Assembly: GCA_965213765.1 (NCBI GenBank)
Contig: OZ243926.1
Coordinates: forward strand, 3,286,001 to 3,350,000
Length of the DNA stretch: 64,000 nt
Source: JAJDXO01 sp965213765
GTDB lineage: Bacteria; Pseudomonadota; Alphaproteobacteria; Rhodospirillales; UBA2165
Reading direction: 5' to 3'
Shown piece by piece: positions 8,417 through 17,207 of this stretch (positions within the stretch are counted from its first letter, which is position 1; each line of letters begins with the position of its first letter). The notes beneath the pieces were generated by a model. It searched no databases and was not told the DNA's origin. It saw only the letters and a list, made by a program, of their open reading frames with translations. A program made the position numbers and the translations under genes.

Positions 8417-8866
8417 CTAGGCCCCCACCGCCGCCTTCGCCCCATTGCGCGCCAACTCGTCTGCCCGCTCGTTCTCCGGATGGCCGGCATGACCCCTGAC
8501 CCAGTGCCACGACACATCGTGCTTCCGCGCCAACTCGTCGAGCTCCCGCCACAGTTCGTGATTGACGCGGTATCCACCGCCCTTGACCTTGAAGTCCTTG
8601 GCCTTCCAGCCGGCGAGCCATTCGGTCATGCCCTTCTGGACATAGGTGCTGTCGGTATACACCGCGACACGGCAGGGACGGGTCAGCGCTTTTAGGCCCT
8701 CGATCACCGCCATCATTTCCATCCGGTTGTTGGTGGTGGCGGGCTCGCCGCCGGACAGTTCTTTTTCGTGTCCATTGAAGCGGAGAATCGCTCCCCATCC
8801 GCCGGGCCCGGGATTGCCGCTGCAGGCACCGTCGGTGAACAACTCGACATGGTCGGTATCAGCCAT
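8417..8866 (-). CDS. rnhA: ribonuclease HI
   Basis: Degrades the RNA strand of RNA-DNA hybrids, removing R-loops and primers. The 149-residue length is normal. Catalytic acidic residues are all present: Asp12 in LFTDGACSGNPGPGGWGA, Glu in TTNNRMEMMAVIEGL, Asp in YTDSTYVQKG, and the final Asp in NERADELARNGAK. The basic handle region (WKAKDFKVKGGGYRVNHELW) shows it is a bacterial type 1 enzyme. Convergent with trmJ across 82 bases. The ATG at 8866 follows a conserved-looking palindromic element. Confidence 0.97.
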   Translation of the reverse strand: MADTDHVELFTDGACSGNPGPGGWGAILRFNGHEKELSGGEPATTNNRMEMMAVIEGLKALTRPCRVAVYTDSTYVQKGMTEWLAGWKAKDFKVKGGGYRVNHELWRELDELARKHDVSWHWVRGHAGHPENERADELARNGAKAAVGA

Positions 8867-9169
8867 ACAGCCTTCTAGAGCAGTTTCGGGCCAAATTGAA
8901 TCAATTTGATGGCGCTCCTCGGTTGGCCGGGCAGGCGCGGGCCGAAGGGCGGTGTCCGCGTATCGCGTTTCGCGGTGGCGGGGACGCCGGCTGGTATCGG
9001 ATCAGTATCGGCATAGTTTTGGGTGCGGCGCTCCTGTTGGGCGTCCGGAGTAGTCACCGTTGCCCAAGCCCCTCGTGAGCCCCCTTGTGAGTGCCCGAGG
9101 CCTCAACTAAAGTCAGACCCATGAAATCCGCCGAACCGGCGGAGAAATACTCAGCGGAGGTCCTTCGAG
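8867..9169. other. intergenic region between divergent rnhA and CDGSH gene
   Basis: No convincing gene. It holds the palindromic element at 8875-8915, and a short hairpin (TCCGCCG/CGGCGGA, 9127-9143) about 27 bases before the CDGSH start. Short open frames on both strands lack ribosome sites and family similarity. Confidence 0.6.
8875..8915. repeat. palindromic intergenic element with TCTAGAGCAG arm
   Basis: It consists of TCTAGAGCAGTTTCGGG followed by a perfect 17-base palindrome, CAAATTGA-A-TCAATTTG, at 8892-8908. The layout (TCTAGAGCA, then a GATTGAATCAATC-like palindrome) resembles dispersed intergenic repeats of many alphaproteobacteria. Only one copy is in this window, so dispersal here is inferred. 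It may double as a site near the rnhA start. Confidence 0.45.
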
Positions 9170-9409
9170 ATGAGCGAACCTGTCGTAGCTCAAAAAACCC
9201 CGGTCAAGCAGGAACTTGAGGCGGGGCAATCATACTTTTGGTGCTCCTGCGGCTACAGCGACAAGCAGCCATATTGTAACGGCTCGCACAAGGAACATGG
9301 GATGGCGCCTATGAAGGTCGACAGCGACAAGGACCAGACGGTGTTTTTCTGCGGCTGCAAGCAAACCAAGACGCCGCCCTACTGCGACGGCACACACAGC
9401 TCGCTCTAG
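9170..9409 (+). CDS. CDGSH iron-sulfur domain-containing protein
   Basis: A 79-residue protein with two CDGSH-type 2Fe-2S motifs. The first, WCSCGYSDKQPYCNGSHK, and the second, FFCGCKQTKTPPYCDGTHS, each have the C-x-C, a later C and a His ligand. Tandem CDGSH proteins (the mitoNEET-like/MitoNEET_CDGSH family) are redox or cluster-transfer proteins of the cytosol; precise bacterial roles are mostly unknown. The start has GGAGG about 9 bases upstream. A lipoprotein gene and the glycine-cleavage genes follow on the same strand with short gaps, so a common transcript is possible. Confidence 0.92.
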   Translation: MSEPVVAQKTPVKQELEAGQSYFWCSCGYSDKQPYCNGSHKEHGMAPMKVDSDKDQTVFFCGCKQTKTPPYCDGTHSSL

Positions 9410-9443
9410 GAAGCCGACTGCCGACGTGAGTGCCCCCGGCCAG

Positions 9444-10043
9444 ATGAAGTTGCGCATTATTCGGCGGACAGCCGGACTGGTGGTCCTGGCCGCGATCCTC
9501 GCCGCCTGCGAAGTCGATCGGCCGAGTTTCGCCGATTTCGGATTTGGCGGGAAGGTGCCGCTCCCGGGTTGCCCGCCCGTCAAGTTGCTGGGCGCTGCTG
9601 CTGAAATCGTCCAGTACCGGGAAGGCCCCGGCCGCGACATCACAGATATCGTCCACGAATCCAAGTTCGTCGGGTTTACGGGCAACTGCGAGTTCATCGG
9701 GGATTCTCCGGGTTTCACCCACGTCAAAGTGCTGATGCGGCCGATGTTGGACATATCGCGAGGACCGGCGGCGACCGGCCGCACGCTCGACCTGAATTAC
9801 TTTGTCGCGATTCCGGAATTCTATCCGAGACCTGAAGGACGCCAGGAAATGTCTGTCCGCGTTTTGTTTCCGGAAAATCGCTCGACCGTTCGGATTCAGG
9901 ACGAGGAAATCTCGCTGACCATCCCTCTGTCGGGCGGGCGCAGCGCGCCGGATACCGATATCTTTCTGGGCTTCGTCCTGACCGAAGAGCAACTGAAAGC
10001 CAACCAGGAACGGCGAAGCGCTGCCGGCGGGGATGGGAGGTAG
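9444..10043 (+). CDS. putative lipoprotein upstream of gcvT
   Basis: A 199-residue exported protein of unknown function. From the ATG at 9444 there is a classical lipoprotein signal: MKLRIIRRTA, a hydrophobic stretch GLVVLAAI and the lipobox LAAC, with Cys at about residue 22. A GTG at 9426 is an alternative start giving six more residues; neither has a good ribosome site. The mature part contains GCPPVKLLGAAAEIVQYREG and repeated beta-strand-like patterns ending PDTDIFLGFVLTEEQLKANQ. Its stop overlaps the ribosome-site region of gcvT (GTG at 10048, 4 bases on), so it is almost certainly co-transcribed with the glycine cleavage genes. That link has no obvious biochemical reason. I do not recognise a named family. 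Confidence 0.75.
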   Translation: MKLRIIRRTAGLVVLAAILAACEVDRPSFADFGFGGKVPLPGCPPVKLLGAAAEIVQYREGPGRDITDIVHESKFVGFTGNCEFIGDSPGFTHVKVLMRPMLDISRGPAATGRTLDLNYFVAIPEFYPRPEGRQEMSVRVLFPENRSTVRIQDEEISLTIPLSGGRSAPDTDIFLGFVLTEEQLKANQERRSAAGGDGR

Positions 10044-10047
10044 CGCT

Positions 10048-11151
10048 GTGTCCGGCGGTGCATCCCAAACGACGCATCTCCATGAGCTGCATGTGTCGCT
10101 TGGCGCCAAGATGGTGCCGTTCGCCGGCTATGACATGCCTGTCCAGTACACAGGCATCATTGCGGAGCACCTCCATACGCGGTCCGGTGCCGGATTGTTT
10201 GATGTCGGACACATGGGTCAGGGACGTCTCACCGGGGCAGGGGCCGCCGCGGCGCTGGAGACGCTCGTGCCGGGCGACATAACGGGGCTGGCCGAGGGCC
10301 GCATGCGCTACACACAATTGACCAATGAACACGGCGGTATTCTGGATGACCTGATGGCATCCAGAATCGGCGATGCGATCTTCTTGGTGGTCAATGCGTC
10401 GAGAAAGGAAAGCGACTTCGCGCATATTGCCGGGGGTATTGGTTCGGATGCCGCGCTCGAGATTCTGGCTGATCGCGCCCTCATTGCGCTTCAGGGGCCG
10501 AAGGCGGCGGCGGTGCTCGGCCGCCATGCGCAAGGCGTTGCCGAAATGAAATTCATGACCATTTCCGCGGTCGACGTCATGGGCGCCGAATGTCTGGTCT
10601 CGCGGTCCGGTTATACCGGGGAAGATGGCTACGAGATATCCGTTCCCGGCGAATCGGCCGTCGAAATCGCGCAAACCCTGCTCGCCGAATCCGAGGTGGA
10701 GCCTATTGGACTGGGCGCGCGGGATACGCTGCGGCTGGAGGCCGGGCTTTGTCTCTACGGCAGCGATATCGATGAGACCACGACGCCGGTGGAAGCGGGG
10801 CTCACGTGGTCGATCGCCACACGCCGCCGCGAACAGGGCGGATTCCTTGGCGCACCGGTGATTCAGCAGCAGCTCGCCGATGGTCCGGAGCGCCGCCGGG
10901 TGGGGTTGAAACCGGACGGCAAGGCGCCGGTGCGGGCGCACGCCGAGATCCGCGGCAAGCTCGGCGAGTCCGTTGGCGAGGTCACCAGCGGCGGCTTCGG
11001 GCCGACCGTCGACGGACCGGTCGCGATGGGCTATGTAAAAAGTGAACATGCCGAAGAGGGAACACCCGTGGACACCATCGTTCGCGGCAAGCCCTTACCG
11101 GCCACCGTGGTTAAATTGCCCTTCGTCGAGCAGCGCTACTTCAGGGGGTGA
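10048..11151 (+). CDS. gcvT: aminomethyltransferase (glycine cleavage T protein)
   Basis: Transfers the methylene group from the aminomethyl-lipoyl arm of GcvH to tetrahydrofolate, releasing ammonia. The 367-residue product has the N-terminal MVPFAGYDMPVQYTGI and RSGAGLFDVGHMGQG of the family. It also has SRSGYTGEDGYEISVP and the substrate-side LGARDTLRLEAGLCLYGSDID. The C-terminal barrel ends with VTSGGFGPT and VPATVVKLPFV-like sequence. The GTG at 10048 is chosen because GGGAGG lies about 8 bases upstream; an ATG at 10033 in the same frame overlaps the lipoprotein gene. First gene of gcvT-gcvH-gcvPA-gcvPB. No glycine riboswitch is recognisable ahead of it. Confidence 0.95.
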   Translation: MSGGASQTTHLHELHVSLGAKMVPFAGYDMPVQYTGIIAEHLHTRSGAGLFDVGHMGQGRLTGAGAAAALETLVPGDITGLAEGRMRYTQLTNEHGGILDDLMASRIGDAIFLVVNASRKESDFAHIAGGIGSDAALEILADRALIALQGPKAAAVLGRHAQGVAEMKFMTISAVDVMGAECLVSRSGYTGEDGYEISVPGESAVEIAQTLLAESEVEPIGLGARDTLRLEAGLCLYGSDIDETTTPVEAGLTWSIATRRREQGGFLGAPVIQQQLADGPERRRVGLKPDGKAPVRAHAEIRGKLGESVGEVTSGGFGPTVDGPVAMGYVKSEHAEEGTPVDTIVRGKPLPATVVKLPFVEQRYFRG

Positions 11152-11194
11152 CATTGGGAGAGACCTGCGGGTCCGGATCAGGGAGTTAAAGCTG

Positions 11195-11572
11195 ATGGCC
11201 GACATGAAATTCACCAAGGAACACGAATGGATCGTCGTTGACGGCGACGTCGGTACCGTGGGCATATCCGAATACGCTCAGGAACAGCTGGGCGATGTGG
11301 TGTTCGTCGAGGTGCCGGATGTCGGCAAGTCGTTCAACCGCGGTGAGGAAGCAGCGGTGGTTGAATCGGTCAAAGCTGCCTCGGAAGTGTTCGCCCCGGT
11401 GGATGGCGAAATCGTCGAGGTCAATTCCGGTCTCGAAGACGCCCCCGGCACCGTCAACGAGGATGCCTTTGGGGGCGGCTGGTTCTTCAAGATCAAGATC
11501 AACGATGCGTCGCAGTTGGATGAACTGATGGACAAGGCGGCCTACGACGCCTACGCCGCGGAACTCGATTAA
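11195..11572 (+). CDS. gcvH: glycine cleavage system H protein
   Basis: The lipoylated shuttle of the glycine cleavage system, 125 residues. The lipoyl-lysine is Lys60 in VVESVKAASEVFAPVDGE, the canonical hairpin. The N-terminal FTKEHEWI and the GISEYAQEQLGDVVFVEVP stretch are typical. ATG at 11195 has GGGAG about 11 bases upstream; longer upstream frames overlap gcvT and do not match the family. Its stop TAA shares its last base with the start of gcvPA, so translation is coupled. Confidence 0.97.
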   Translation: MADMKFTKEHEWIVVDGDVGTVGISEYAQEQLGDVVFVEVPDVGKSFNRGEEAAVVESVKAASEVFAPVDGEIVEVNSGLEDAPGTVNEDAFGGGWFFKIKINDASQLDELMDKAAYDAYAAELD

Positions 11573-12915
11573 TGCGGTTCCTGCCGCTCACCGATGCCGA
11601 CCGTGCTGAGATGCTCGCGGCCATCGGGGTGCCGGCCATCGAAGATCTATACAAGGATGTGCCGGAGGGGTTGCACCTTTCGGGGCCTGTCGACCTGCCG
11701 TTCCATGCCGGTGAGCTTCACGTAGGCCGGGATCTAGCGGCGCTGGCTGCCCGAAATCTCGACGGTGGATCGGCGCCGTTTTTCGTCGGTGGCGGGGTCT
11801 ACCGGCATCATGTGCCGGCGGCGGTGGATCATCTGATCCAGCGGGGGGAATTTCTGACCGCCTACACGCCCTATCAGCCGGAGGTGTCGCAAGGCACGCT
11901 GCAGGCGTTGTTCGAGTTCCAGACCCAGGTCGCCCTGATCACCGGCATGGATGTCGCCAACGCGTCCCTGTATGACGGGTCCACCGGCTGCGCCGAGGCG
12001 GCGATGATGGCCTGCCGGGTCACCAAGCGAAGCCGGATCGTGCTGTCGGGCAGCCTGCATCCCCATTATCGCGAAGTGACCGAGACCAATGCCCGGTTTC
12101 TCGATTTGCAGATCGATGGGCTGAGCCCAAACCCCTCGGCGCCCGAGGACCTTGCCGCCTACCTCGACGAAGAGACGGCGTGCATCGTGGTCCAGAACCC
12201 GGATTTTTTTGGCCGGGTGCGCGAGTTGTCGGCGTTGGCTTCCGCCTGCCACGATGCGGGCGCGCTTTTGATCGTCGTGGTCAATGAAATCGTCTCCTTG
12301 GGTGCCCTGAAATCACCCGGCGATATGGGGGCCGATATCGTCGCCGCCGAAGGCCAGTCCCTCGGCAACGCCATGGGATTCGGCGGCCCGCATGTGGGTT
12401 TGTTCGCGGTGAAGGACCGGCTTCTCCGCCAAATGCCCGGCCGCCTCGCCGGCCAAACCGTTGACGTGGACGGCAACCGGGGGTGGGTGCTGACCCTCTC
12501 GACCCGTGAGCAGCATATCCGACGCGAAAAGGCAACCAGCAACATCTGCACGAATTCGGGCCTTTGCGCCCTGGCGTTTTCCATCCACCTCACCATGCTC
12601 GGAGAGGCGGGGTTCACCCGTTTGGCGGAGCTCAATCATGCGGCGGCGGTTAAGTTGGCGGGGCGGCTGGGCGCGGTGGACGGCGTCGAAATCGTCAACG
12701 ACACCTTCTTCAATGAGTTCACGCTCCGGCTCAACCGGCCCGCGGCGCCGGCGGTTGAGGCGATGGCCGGTCAAGGCGTGCTCGGAGGAGTTCCGGTTTC
12801 GCGGCTGCTGCCCGGCGAAGCGGAGTTGGCAAACCTGCTGGTAGTCGCGGCGACCGAAACCAATACCGAGGCCGAGATGGACAAGTTCGCCGACGCGCTG
12901 AGCGGGGCTTTGTAG
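11572..12915 (+). CDS. gcvPA: glycine dehydrogenase (decarboxylating) subunit 1
   Basis: The alpha subunit of the split P protein, which with GcvPB decarboxylates glycine and loads the aminomethyl group onto GcvH. The 447 residues cover the N-terminal half of the single-chain enzyme. Recognisable parts are FVGGGVYRHHVPAAVDHLIQ near residue 62, TAYTPYQPEVSQGTLQALFE, ANASLYDGSTGCAEAAMM, and GGPHVGLFAVKDRLLRQMPG with TREQHIRREKATSNICTN. Family members of this length are normal. It overlaps gcvH by one base and abuts gcvPB with no gap. Confidence 0.97.
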   Translation: MRFLPLTDADRAEMLAAIGVPAIEDLYKDVPEGLHLSGPVDLPFHAGELHVGRDLAALAARNLDGGSAPFFVGGGVYRHHVPAAVDHLIQRGEFLTAYTPYQPEVSQGTLQALFEFQTQVALITGMDVANASLYDGSTGCAEAAMMACRVTKRSRIVLSGSLHPHYREVTETNARFLDLQIDGLSPNPSAPEDLAAYLDEETACIVVQNPDFFGRVRELSALASACHDAGALLIVVVNEIVSLGALKSPGDMGADIVAAEGQSLGNAMGFGGPHVGLFAVKDRLLRQMPGRLAGQTVDVDGNRGWVLTLSTREQHIRREKATSNICTNSGLCALAFSIHLTMLGEAGFTRLAELNHAAAVKLAGRLGAVDGVEIVNDTFFNEFTLRLNRPAAPAVEAMAGQGVLGGVPVSRLLPGEAELANLLVVAATETNTEAEMDKFADALSGAL

Positions 12916-14418
12916 ATGGCCGGGACGATCACCGGAAATAAGGGGCTTCAGCAAGAGGAAGCACTGATCTTCGAGCAGGATTCACCCGGTCAATCGGGCG
13001 TTGATCTGCCGGCGCCGGATGCCGTGGCATCCCGGCTTGGCGACGCCGCGCGAGCCGCGCCGATCGGCCTGCCCGGTCTCTCGGAGCCGCAGGTGGTGCG
13101 CCACTACCTGCGGATCAGCCAGAAAAACTACGCCATCGATGCCGGAATATATCCGTTGGGCTCATGCACCATGAAGCATAACCCCCGGCTCAACGAGAAG
13201 ATGGCGCGGCTGCCCGGATTTGCCGACACCCACCCCCTGCAGCCCGAAAGCACGGTGCAGGGGGCGCTCGCGCTGATCAACGAATGTGCCCGGTGGCTGA
13301 CGACGCTCACCGGGATGCCGGGCGTCGCCATGTCGCCGGCGGCCGGCGCCCACGGTGAACTGACGGGCCTGATGACCATCCGTGCGGCGCTCGAAGACCA
13401 GGGCGGCCCCCGTAAGCGGGTGTTGGTGCCCGAATCCGCCCACGGCACCAATCCGGCGAGCGCGCATATGTGCGGCTATACGGTGGAGGCCATCCCGGCG
13501 GACGAGACGGGCCGGGTGGACCTGGCGGCGCTCAAGGACCGGATCGACGACGACGTCGCCGCCATCATGATCACCAATCCCAACACCTGCGGGCTGTTCG
13601 AGGGCGATATGAAGAACATGTCGGATGCCATCCACGCCGCCGGCGGCTACGTCTACTGCGATGGGGCCAACTTCAACGCCATCGTCGGGCGGGTCCGGCC
13701 GGGGGATTTGGGCATCGACAGCATGCACCTCAATTTGCACAAGACATTCTCCACGCCGCACGGCGGCGGCGGGCCGGGGGCGGGGCCGGTGGTGTTGTCG
13801 GAGGCGCTGGTGCCGTACGCGCCATTGCCGTACGTGGTTGCCGGCGAGGATGGATTTCATTTGGTCGAGCACGCCGACAATGCGGAAGGCAAACCCTACG
13901 GCCGGATGAAGGGGTTCCACGGCCAGTTCGGGGTCTTCGTCCGGGCGCTGGCCTACATGATGAGCATGGGGGCGGATGGGCTCCGGCAGGCCTCGGGCGA
14001 TGCAGTGCTCAACGCCAATTACCTTCTCGCCACGCTCAAGGACGATCTCTCGCTGCCCTATTCCGGCCCGTGCATGCACGAGGTGCTGTTCGACGATCAC
14101 TTCCTCAGGGATACCGGTGTCACCACCCTCGATTTCGCCAAGGCGATGATCGACGAGGGCGTTCATCCCATGACCATGTATTTCCCGCTGGTGGTACATG
14201 GCGCCCTGTTGATGGAACCCACCGAGACCGAAAGCAAAGCGACCCTCGACAGCTTTGTCCGGATGATCAAGGGTCTGGCGTCCGAGGCCAAGGCGGGAAA
14301 CACCGGGTTGTTTAGCGAAGCGCCCCGCCATACCCCCCGCCGGCGGCTGGACGAGACCACCGCGGCGCGCTCGCCTGTGCTGCGCTGGCGCCCCGCCCTT
14401 GATGAGGCGGCGGAGTAG
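12916..14418 (+). CDS. gcvPB: glycine dehydrogenase (decarboxylating) subunit 2
   Basis: The pyridoxal-phosphate-carrying subunit of glycine decarboxylase, 500 residues. The PLP lysine is about residue 276 in MHLNLHKTFSTPHGGGGPG. Other family segments are YPLGSCTMKHNPRLNEK, SPAAGAHGELTGLM, PESAHGTNPASAHMCGY and FHGQFGVFVRALAYM. The ATG follows immediately on the gcvPA stop. Last gene of the gcv operon. A short noncoding gap with no strong hairpin separates it from the convergent DoxX gene. Confidence 0.97.
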   Translation: MAGTITGNKGLQQEEALIFEQDSPGQSGVDLPAPDAVASRLGDAARAAPIGLPGLSEPQVVRHYLRISQKNYAIDAGIYPLGSCTMKHNPRLNEKMARLPGFADTHPLQPESTVQGALALINECARWLTTLTGMPGVAMSPAAGAHGELTGLMTIRAALEDQGGPRKRVLVPESAHGTNPASAHMCGYTVEAIPADETGRVDLAALKDRIDDDVAAIMITNPNTCGLFEGDMKNMSDAIHAAGGYVYCDGANFNAIVGRVRPGDLGIDSMHLNLHKTFSTPHGGGGPGAGPVVLSEALVPYAPLPYVVAGEDGFHLVEHADNAEGKPYGRMKGFHGQFGVFVRALAYMMSMGADGLRQASGDAVLNANYLLATLKDDLSLPYSGPCMHEVLFDDHFLRDTGVTTLDFAKAMIDEGVHPMTMYFPLVVHGALLMEPTETESKATLDSFVRMIKGLASEAKAGNTGLFSEAPRHTPRRRLDETTAARSPVLRWRPALDEAAE

Positions 14419-14607
14419 ATCCGGCATTAATTCGGGCTGGGCCACTCCCGTCCATCGTCGGTGTCCGGGTCGGCATCGTTCAGCAGCCGAATCAAATTGC
14501 CGAGGTTTTATAAGACTGAGCGCCGTCTCGCCGCCAAACCGCATGGTCACCCAATGGTCTAAAGCGGGGCGCGGTCCAGCCCCTTGGGATGATTTGGCAA
14601 ATGAGCG

Positions 14608-15075
14608 TCAGAACTCCCTGCCGATAGCCCGGTCGAGGGACAGTTCTCCGCCGCCGCGCAAGACACATCCCAATGCCAGCGCCGCCAATAGGAACGGATA
14701 CTCGAACCCGCCGTCGGTCCAGAAGAAGCCATTGTCCAGGTGCGCCAGGGTAAGAGCATTGGCCACGGTGACGAAGATGGCCGCCGCGACCGGCCGGGTG
14801 AGCAGGCCGACAGCCAGCAACAGACCGCCGAAAAACTCGATGCTCCCAACGACGATGACCAGCCCGGCCGGGAAGAAAAGGCCCAGAGAGGCGAAGTACT
14901 CGGCGGTGGCCGCCGGATCGCCGCCGAACCAGCCAAACAGCTTCTGGGCGCCGTGGGGCATCAGGACGACGCCGGTAAAGAATCGCATCCACGGATAGGC
15001 GAGGTGCCGGACGTTCTCCTCCAGCTCGGTGAGTGCGGGGAGGATGGGCGTGGGGTGTTCCTCCATCCGGGACAT
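14608..15075 (-). CDS. DoxX family membrane protein
   Basis: A 155-residue DoxX-family inner-membrane protein with four predicted membrane segments: around WMRFFTGVVLMPHGAQKLFG, GLVIVVGSIEFFGGLLLAVGL, VAAAIFVTVANALTL, and PFLLAALALGCVL. The motif HGAQKLFGWFGG is diagnostic. DoxX proteins are linked to quinone or thiosulfate redox and oxidative stress in some bacteria, but most are uncharacterised. The ATG at 15075 has an ideal GGAGGATCC upstream, so the longer frame to 15129 is rejected. It is the last gene of the minus-strand MoxR block, 35 bases after the preceding gene. Confidence 0.9.
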   Translation of the reverse strand: MSRMEEHPTPILPALTELEENVRHLAYPWMRFFTGVVLMPHGAQKLFGWFGGDPAATAEYFASLGLFFPAGLVIVVGSIEFFGGLLLAVGLLTRPVAAAIFVTVANALTLAHLDNGFFWTDGGFEYPFLLAALALGCVLRGGGELSLDRAIGREF

Positions 15076-15110
15076 GGCGGATCCTCCGATCGATTGGGGC
15101 GTGATTGAGG

Positions 15111-17207
15111 CTATTGACCCTCGCGCCACCAGGTCATGGTCAGACCGCCGGCGGCGAGCAGCAGGAATAACAGTGCCGGCAGCAAAGGCGCTTGGCGGAC
15201 ACCGGTCACCACGTAGGACCCGTTGCGGACCAGGCCGAGCCAGTCATTGCCGGATGCCGTTCGGCCGGGCCGGGTCCGGCGGAAGTCGGGCAATCCCTCG
15301 GCGATCCAGGAAACCCCGCCGCCGGATGCCTTGATGAGCGGCATCAGTTTGTCGGGCGAGGCCCGCAAATCCGAAAGTTCGGGCGGGTTGAGCCTGCCGA
15401 CCGCCGCCGTGGCGGCGCGGGTGCCGTCCTCGATCTTGTACAGCCCGGTTTCCTCGACGGTGATGGTCGCCGTCGATCTGCCGTCTTGGCTCTCTTCCAG
15501 GCGGACGATCTGTTGCGTGCCCGAGGGCGCGGTCACGGTCACCGGCGGAACCTCGTCGTTGAGGGAGCGCCGCTGAATGGTCAACTGATTGCCGTCGACG
15601 ATGGCGCGAAGGTCTTCTTCCTCGAGATCCGGTTCCTTCATCAGCCAGTGGGACAGCCGGCGCAGCAGTTCGGCGTGCGGACCGCCGCCGTCGAAGCCGC
15701 GGGCCCAGAGCCAGATATGGTCGCTCATGAACTGGGCGACACGGCCCTTGCCCACCCGGTTGAGAATTAGAAGCGGACGCTCGCCGACACCGGTCATCAA
15801 CGTAACGCCAGCCCGCTCCGAAGCCTCGATCTGGCGGAACCACTGGCCCCAGGCGCTCTCGCCATCGCCGGTGGCCGCGCCGGGCAGTCCGGCGGTCACC
15901 GGGTGGCGGCGGCCCTTGTCCGAAACCCGCGCCCGGAACGCCTGTTCGATCACCCGGCCGGACGGTAGTCCGGGGAATACCTGGCCGAGGGGAGTGTGAT
16001 AGAGGCTGCGAACGCCCGCAAAATCGGGACCGACCGCCGCCAATACCGCGCCGCCGTCCCGCACGTAGCGGCTGATATTGCCGAGGTAGGCCGGCGGCAG
16101 GACAAACCGGATGACGTAGCGGTCGAATACGATGAGGTCGAATTCATGGAGCTTGATCTCGAACAGTTCGCGGATCGGGAACGAAATCAGCGCCAATTCG
16201 TTGAGCGGGGTGAAATCGTTCTTCTCCGGCGGCCGGAGGATGGTGAAGTGAACCAGATCGACCGACGGATCCGATTTCAAGAGATTGCGCCAGGTACGCT
16301 CGCCGGCGTGGGGCTGGCCCGAGACCAGCAGCACCCGCAGGCGGTCCCGGACACCGTTGACGGTGACCACGGCGCGGTTGTTAATCAGCGACATCTCGTT
16401 GGCCATGGGGGCGGCCTCGATCTCGAAGATGCTGGCGCCGCCATGCTCGACGGGCACTTCAACCGTCTGCTCCTCGCCGGTCCGCAGCAGGGCGCGGGTC
16501 GCCGGTCCGCCGGCCTCGGCGATGGTGACCTCGACGGTGGCGCCCGCCCGCGACGGGCGGTCATCAACTCGGAGAGACAACTGGACCGTCTTGCCGACGA
16601 TTCCGAAGGCGGGGGCCCGGACCACCACCAGACGGCGGTCGCGCTCTTCGGGCGATCCGGTGAGCATCACGTGCAAAGGCGCATTCAGTCCGGCCGGTTC
16701 GGGATCATCCGCCGTGGCGTCCGGCGCCCGGGTCGCGGGAGCCGGAACGTCGTGGACCTGGCCGTCGGTAATCATTACCGCGCCGGCAAACCGGTCCTTG
16801 GGCAAATCCGCCAATGCTCGGTTGAGTTCGCCGAACAGCCGGGTGCCGTCCTCGGTCTCCGTGCCGCGTACCACCCGGACCTTCAAATCGTCGAATTCGG
16901 CCAGTTTTTCCTGCGCATCTTCGAGCGCGCGGGCGAGTTGCTCACGCCGGTCGCCGGTGTTCTGGCTCGACGATTCGTCAACCACGATGACCGCCACATC
17001 CGGTTGCGGCTGACGGGTCTCGCTTTCCAACCTGGGATTGAACAGTGCCAGGACGAGGACGGCGATGGAGAACAGGCGCAGGAAAGTGCCGCGCGCGCCG
17101 CGGAAGGCGGAAAACACGATCAGCAGAACGGCGATACCGCCGATCAGCGCAATCGCCTGCCAGGGAATAAGGGGTGCGAAGCCGACGCCTGTGATGCCCG
17201 TCATCAT
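15111..17207 (-). CDS. large membrane protein with VWA-like and amidotransferase-like domains
   Basis: A 698-residue membrane protein. Two membrane segments open it (about 14-33 and 42-58), followed by a VWA-like region starting DVAVIVVDESSSQN, where D-x-S-S-S resembles a MIDAS motif, and GAVMITDGQVHD. Then come beta-rich repeats and, near residues 330-440, a class I glutamine-amidotransferase-like fold (GGAVLAAVGPDFAG). A C-terminal segment PALLFLLLAAGGLTMTWW anchors the end. Its start overlaps the previous gene's stop as ATGA. Proteins of this type sit beside MoxR, DUF58 and BatA genes, which are thought to form a membrane chaperone or stress assembly. Function not established. Confidence 0.75.
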   Translation of the reverse strand: MMTGITGVGFAPLIPWQAIALIGGIAVLLIVFSAFRGARGTFLRLFSIAVLVLALFNPRLESETRQPQPDVAVIVVDESSSQNTGDRREQLARALEDAQEKLAEFDDLKVRVVRGTETEDGTRLFGELNRALADLPKDRFAGAVMITDGQVHDVPAPATRAPDATADDPEPAGLNAPLHVMLTGSPEERDRRLVVVRAPAFGIVGKTVQLSLRVDDRPSRAGATVEVTIAEAGGPATRALLRTGEEQTVEVPVEHGGASIFEIEAAPMANEMSLINNRAVVTVNGVRDRLRVLLVSGQPHAGERTWRNLLKSDPSVDLVHFTILRPPEKNDFTPLNELALISFPIRELFEIKLHEFDLIVFDRYVIRFVLPPAYLGNISRYVRDGGAVLAAVGPDFAGVRSLYHTPLGQVFPGLPSGRVIEQAFRARVSDKGRRHPVTAGLPGAATGDGESAWGQWFRQIEASERAGVTLMTGVGERPLLILNRVGKGRVAQFMSDHIWLWARGFDGGGPHAELLRRLSHWLMKEPDLEEEDLRAIVDGNQLTIQRRSLNDEVPPVTVTAPSGTQQIVRLEESQDGRSTATITVEETGLYKIEDGTRAATAAVGRLNPPELSDLRASPDKLMPLIKASGGGVSWIAEGLPDFRRTRPGRTASGNDWLGLVRNGSYVVTGVRQAPLLPALLFLLLAAGGLTMTWWREGQ

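Noticed and set aside
10001..10048. Glycine riboswitch ahead of gcvT
   Set aside because: There is no room: a coding gene ends 4 bases before the gcvT start, and no riboswitch-like pairing was seen before the lipoprotein gene.
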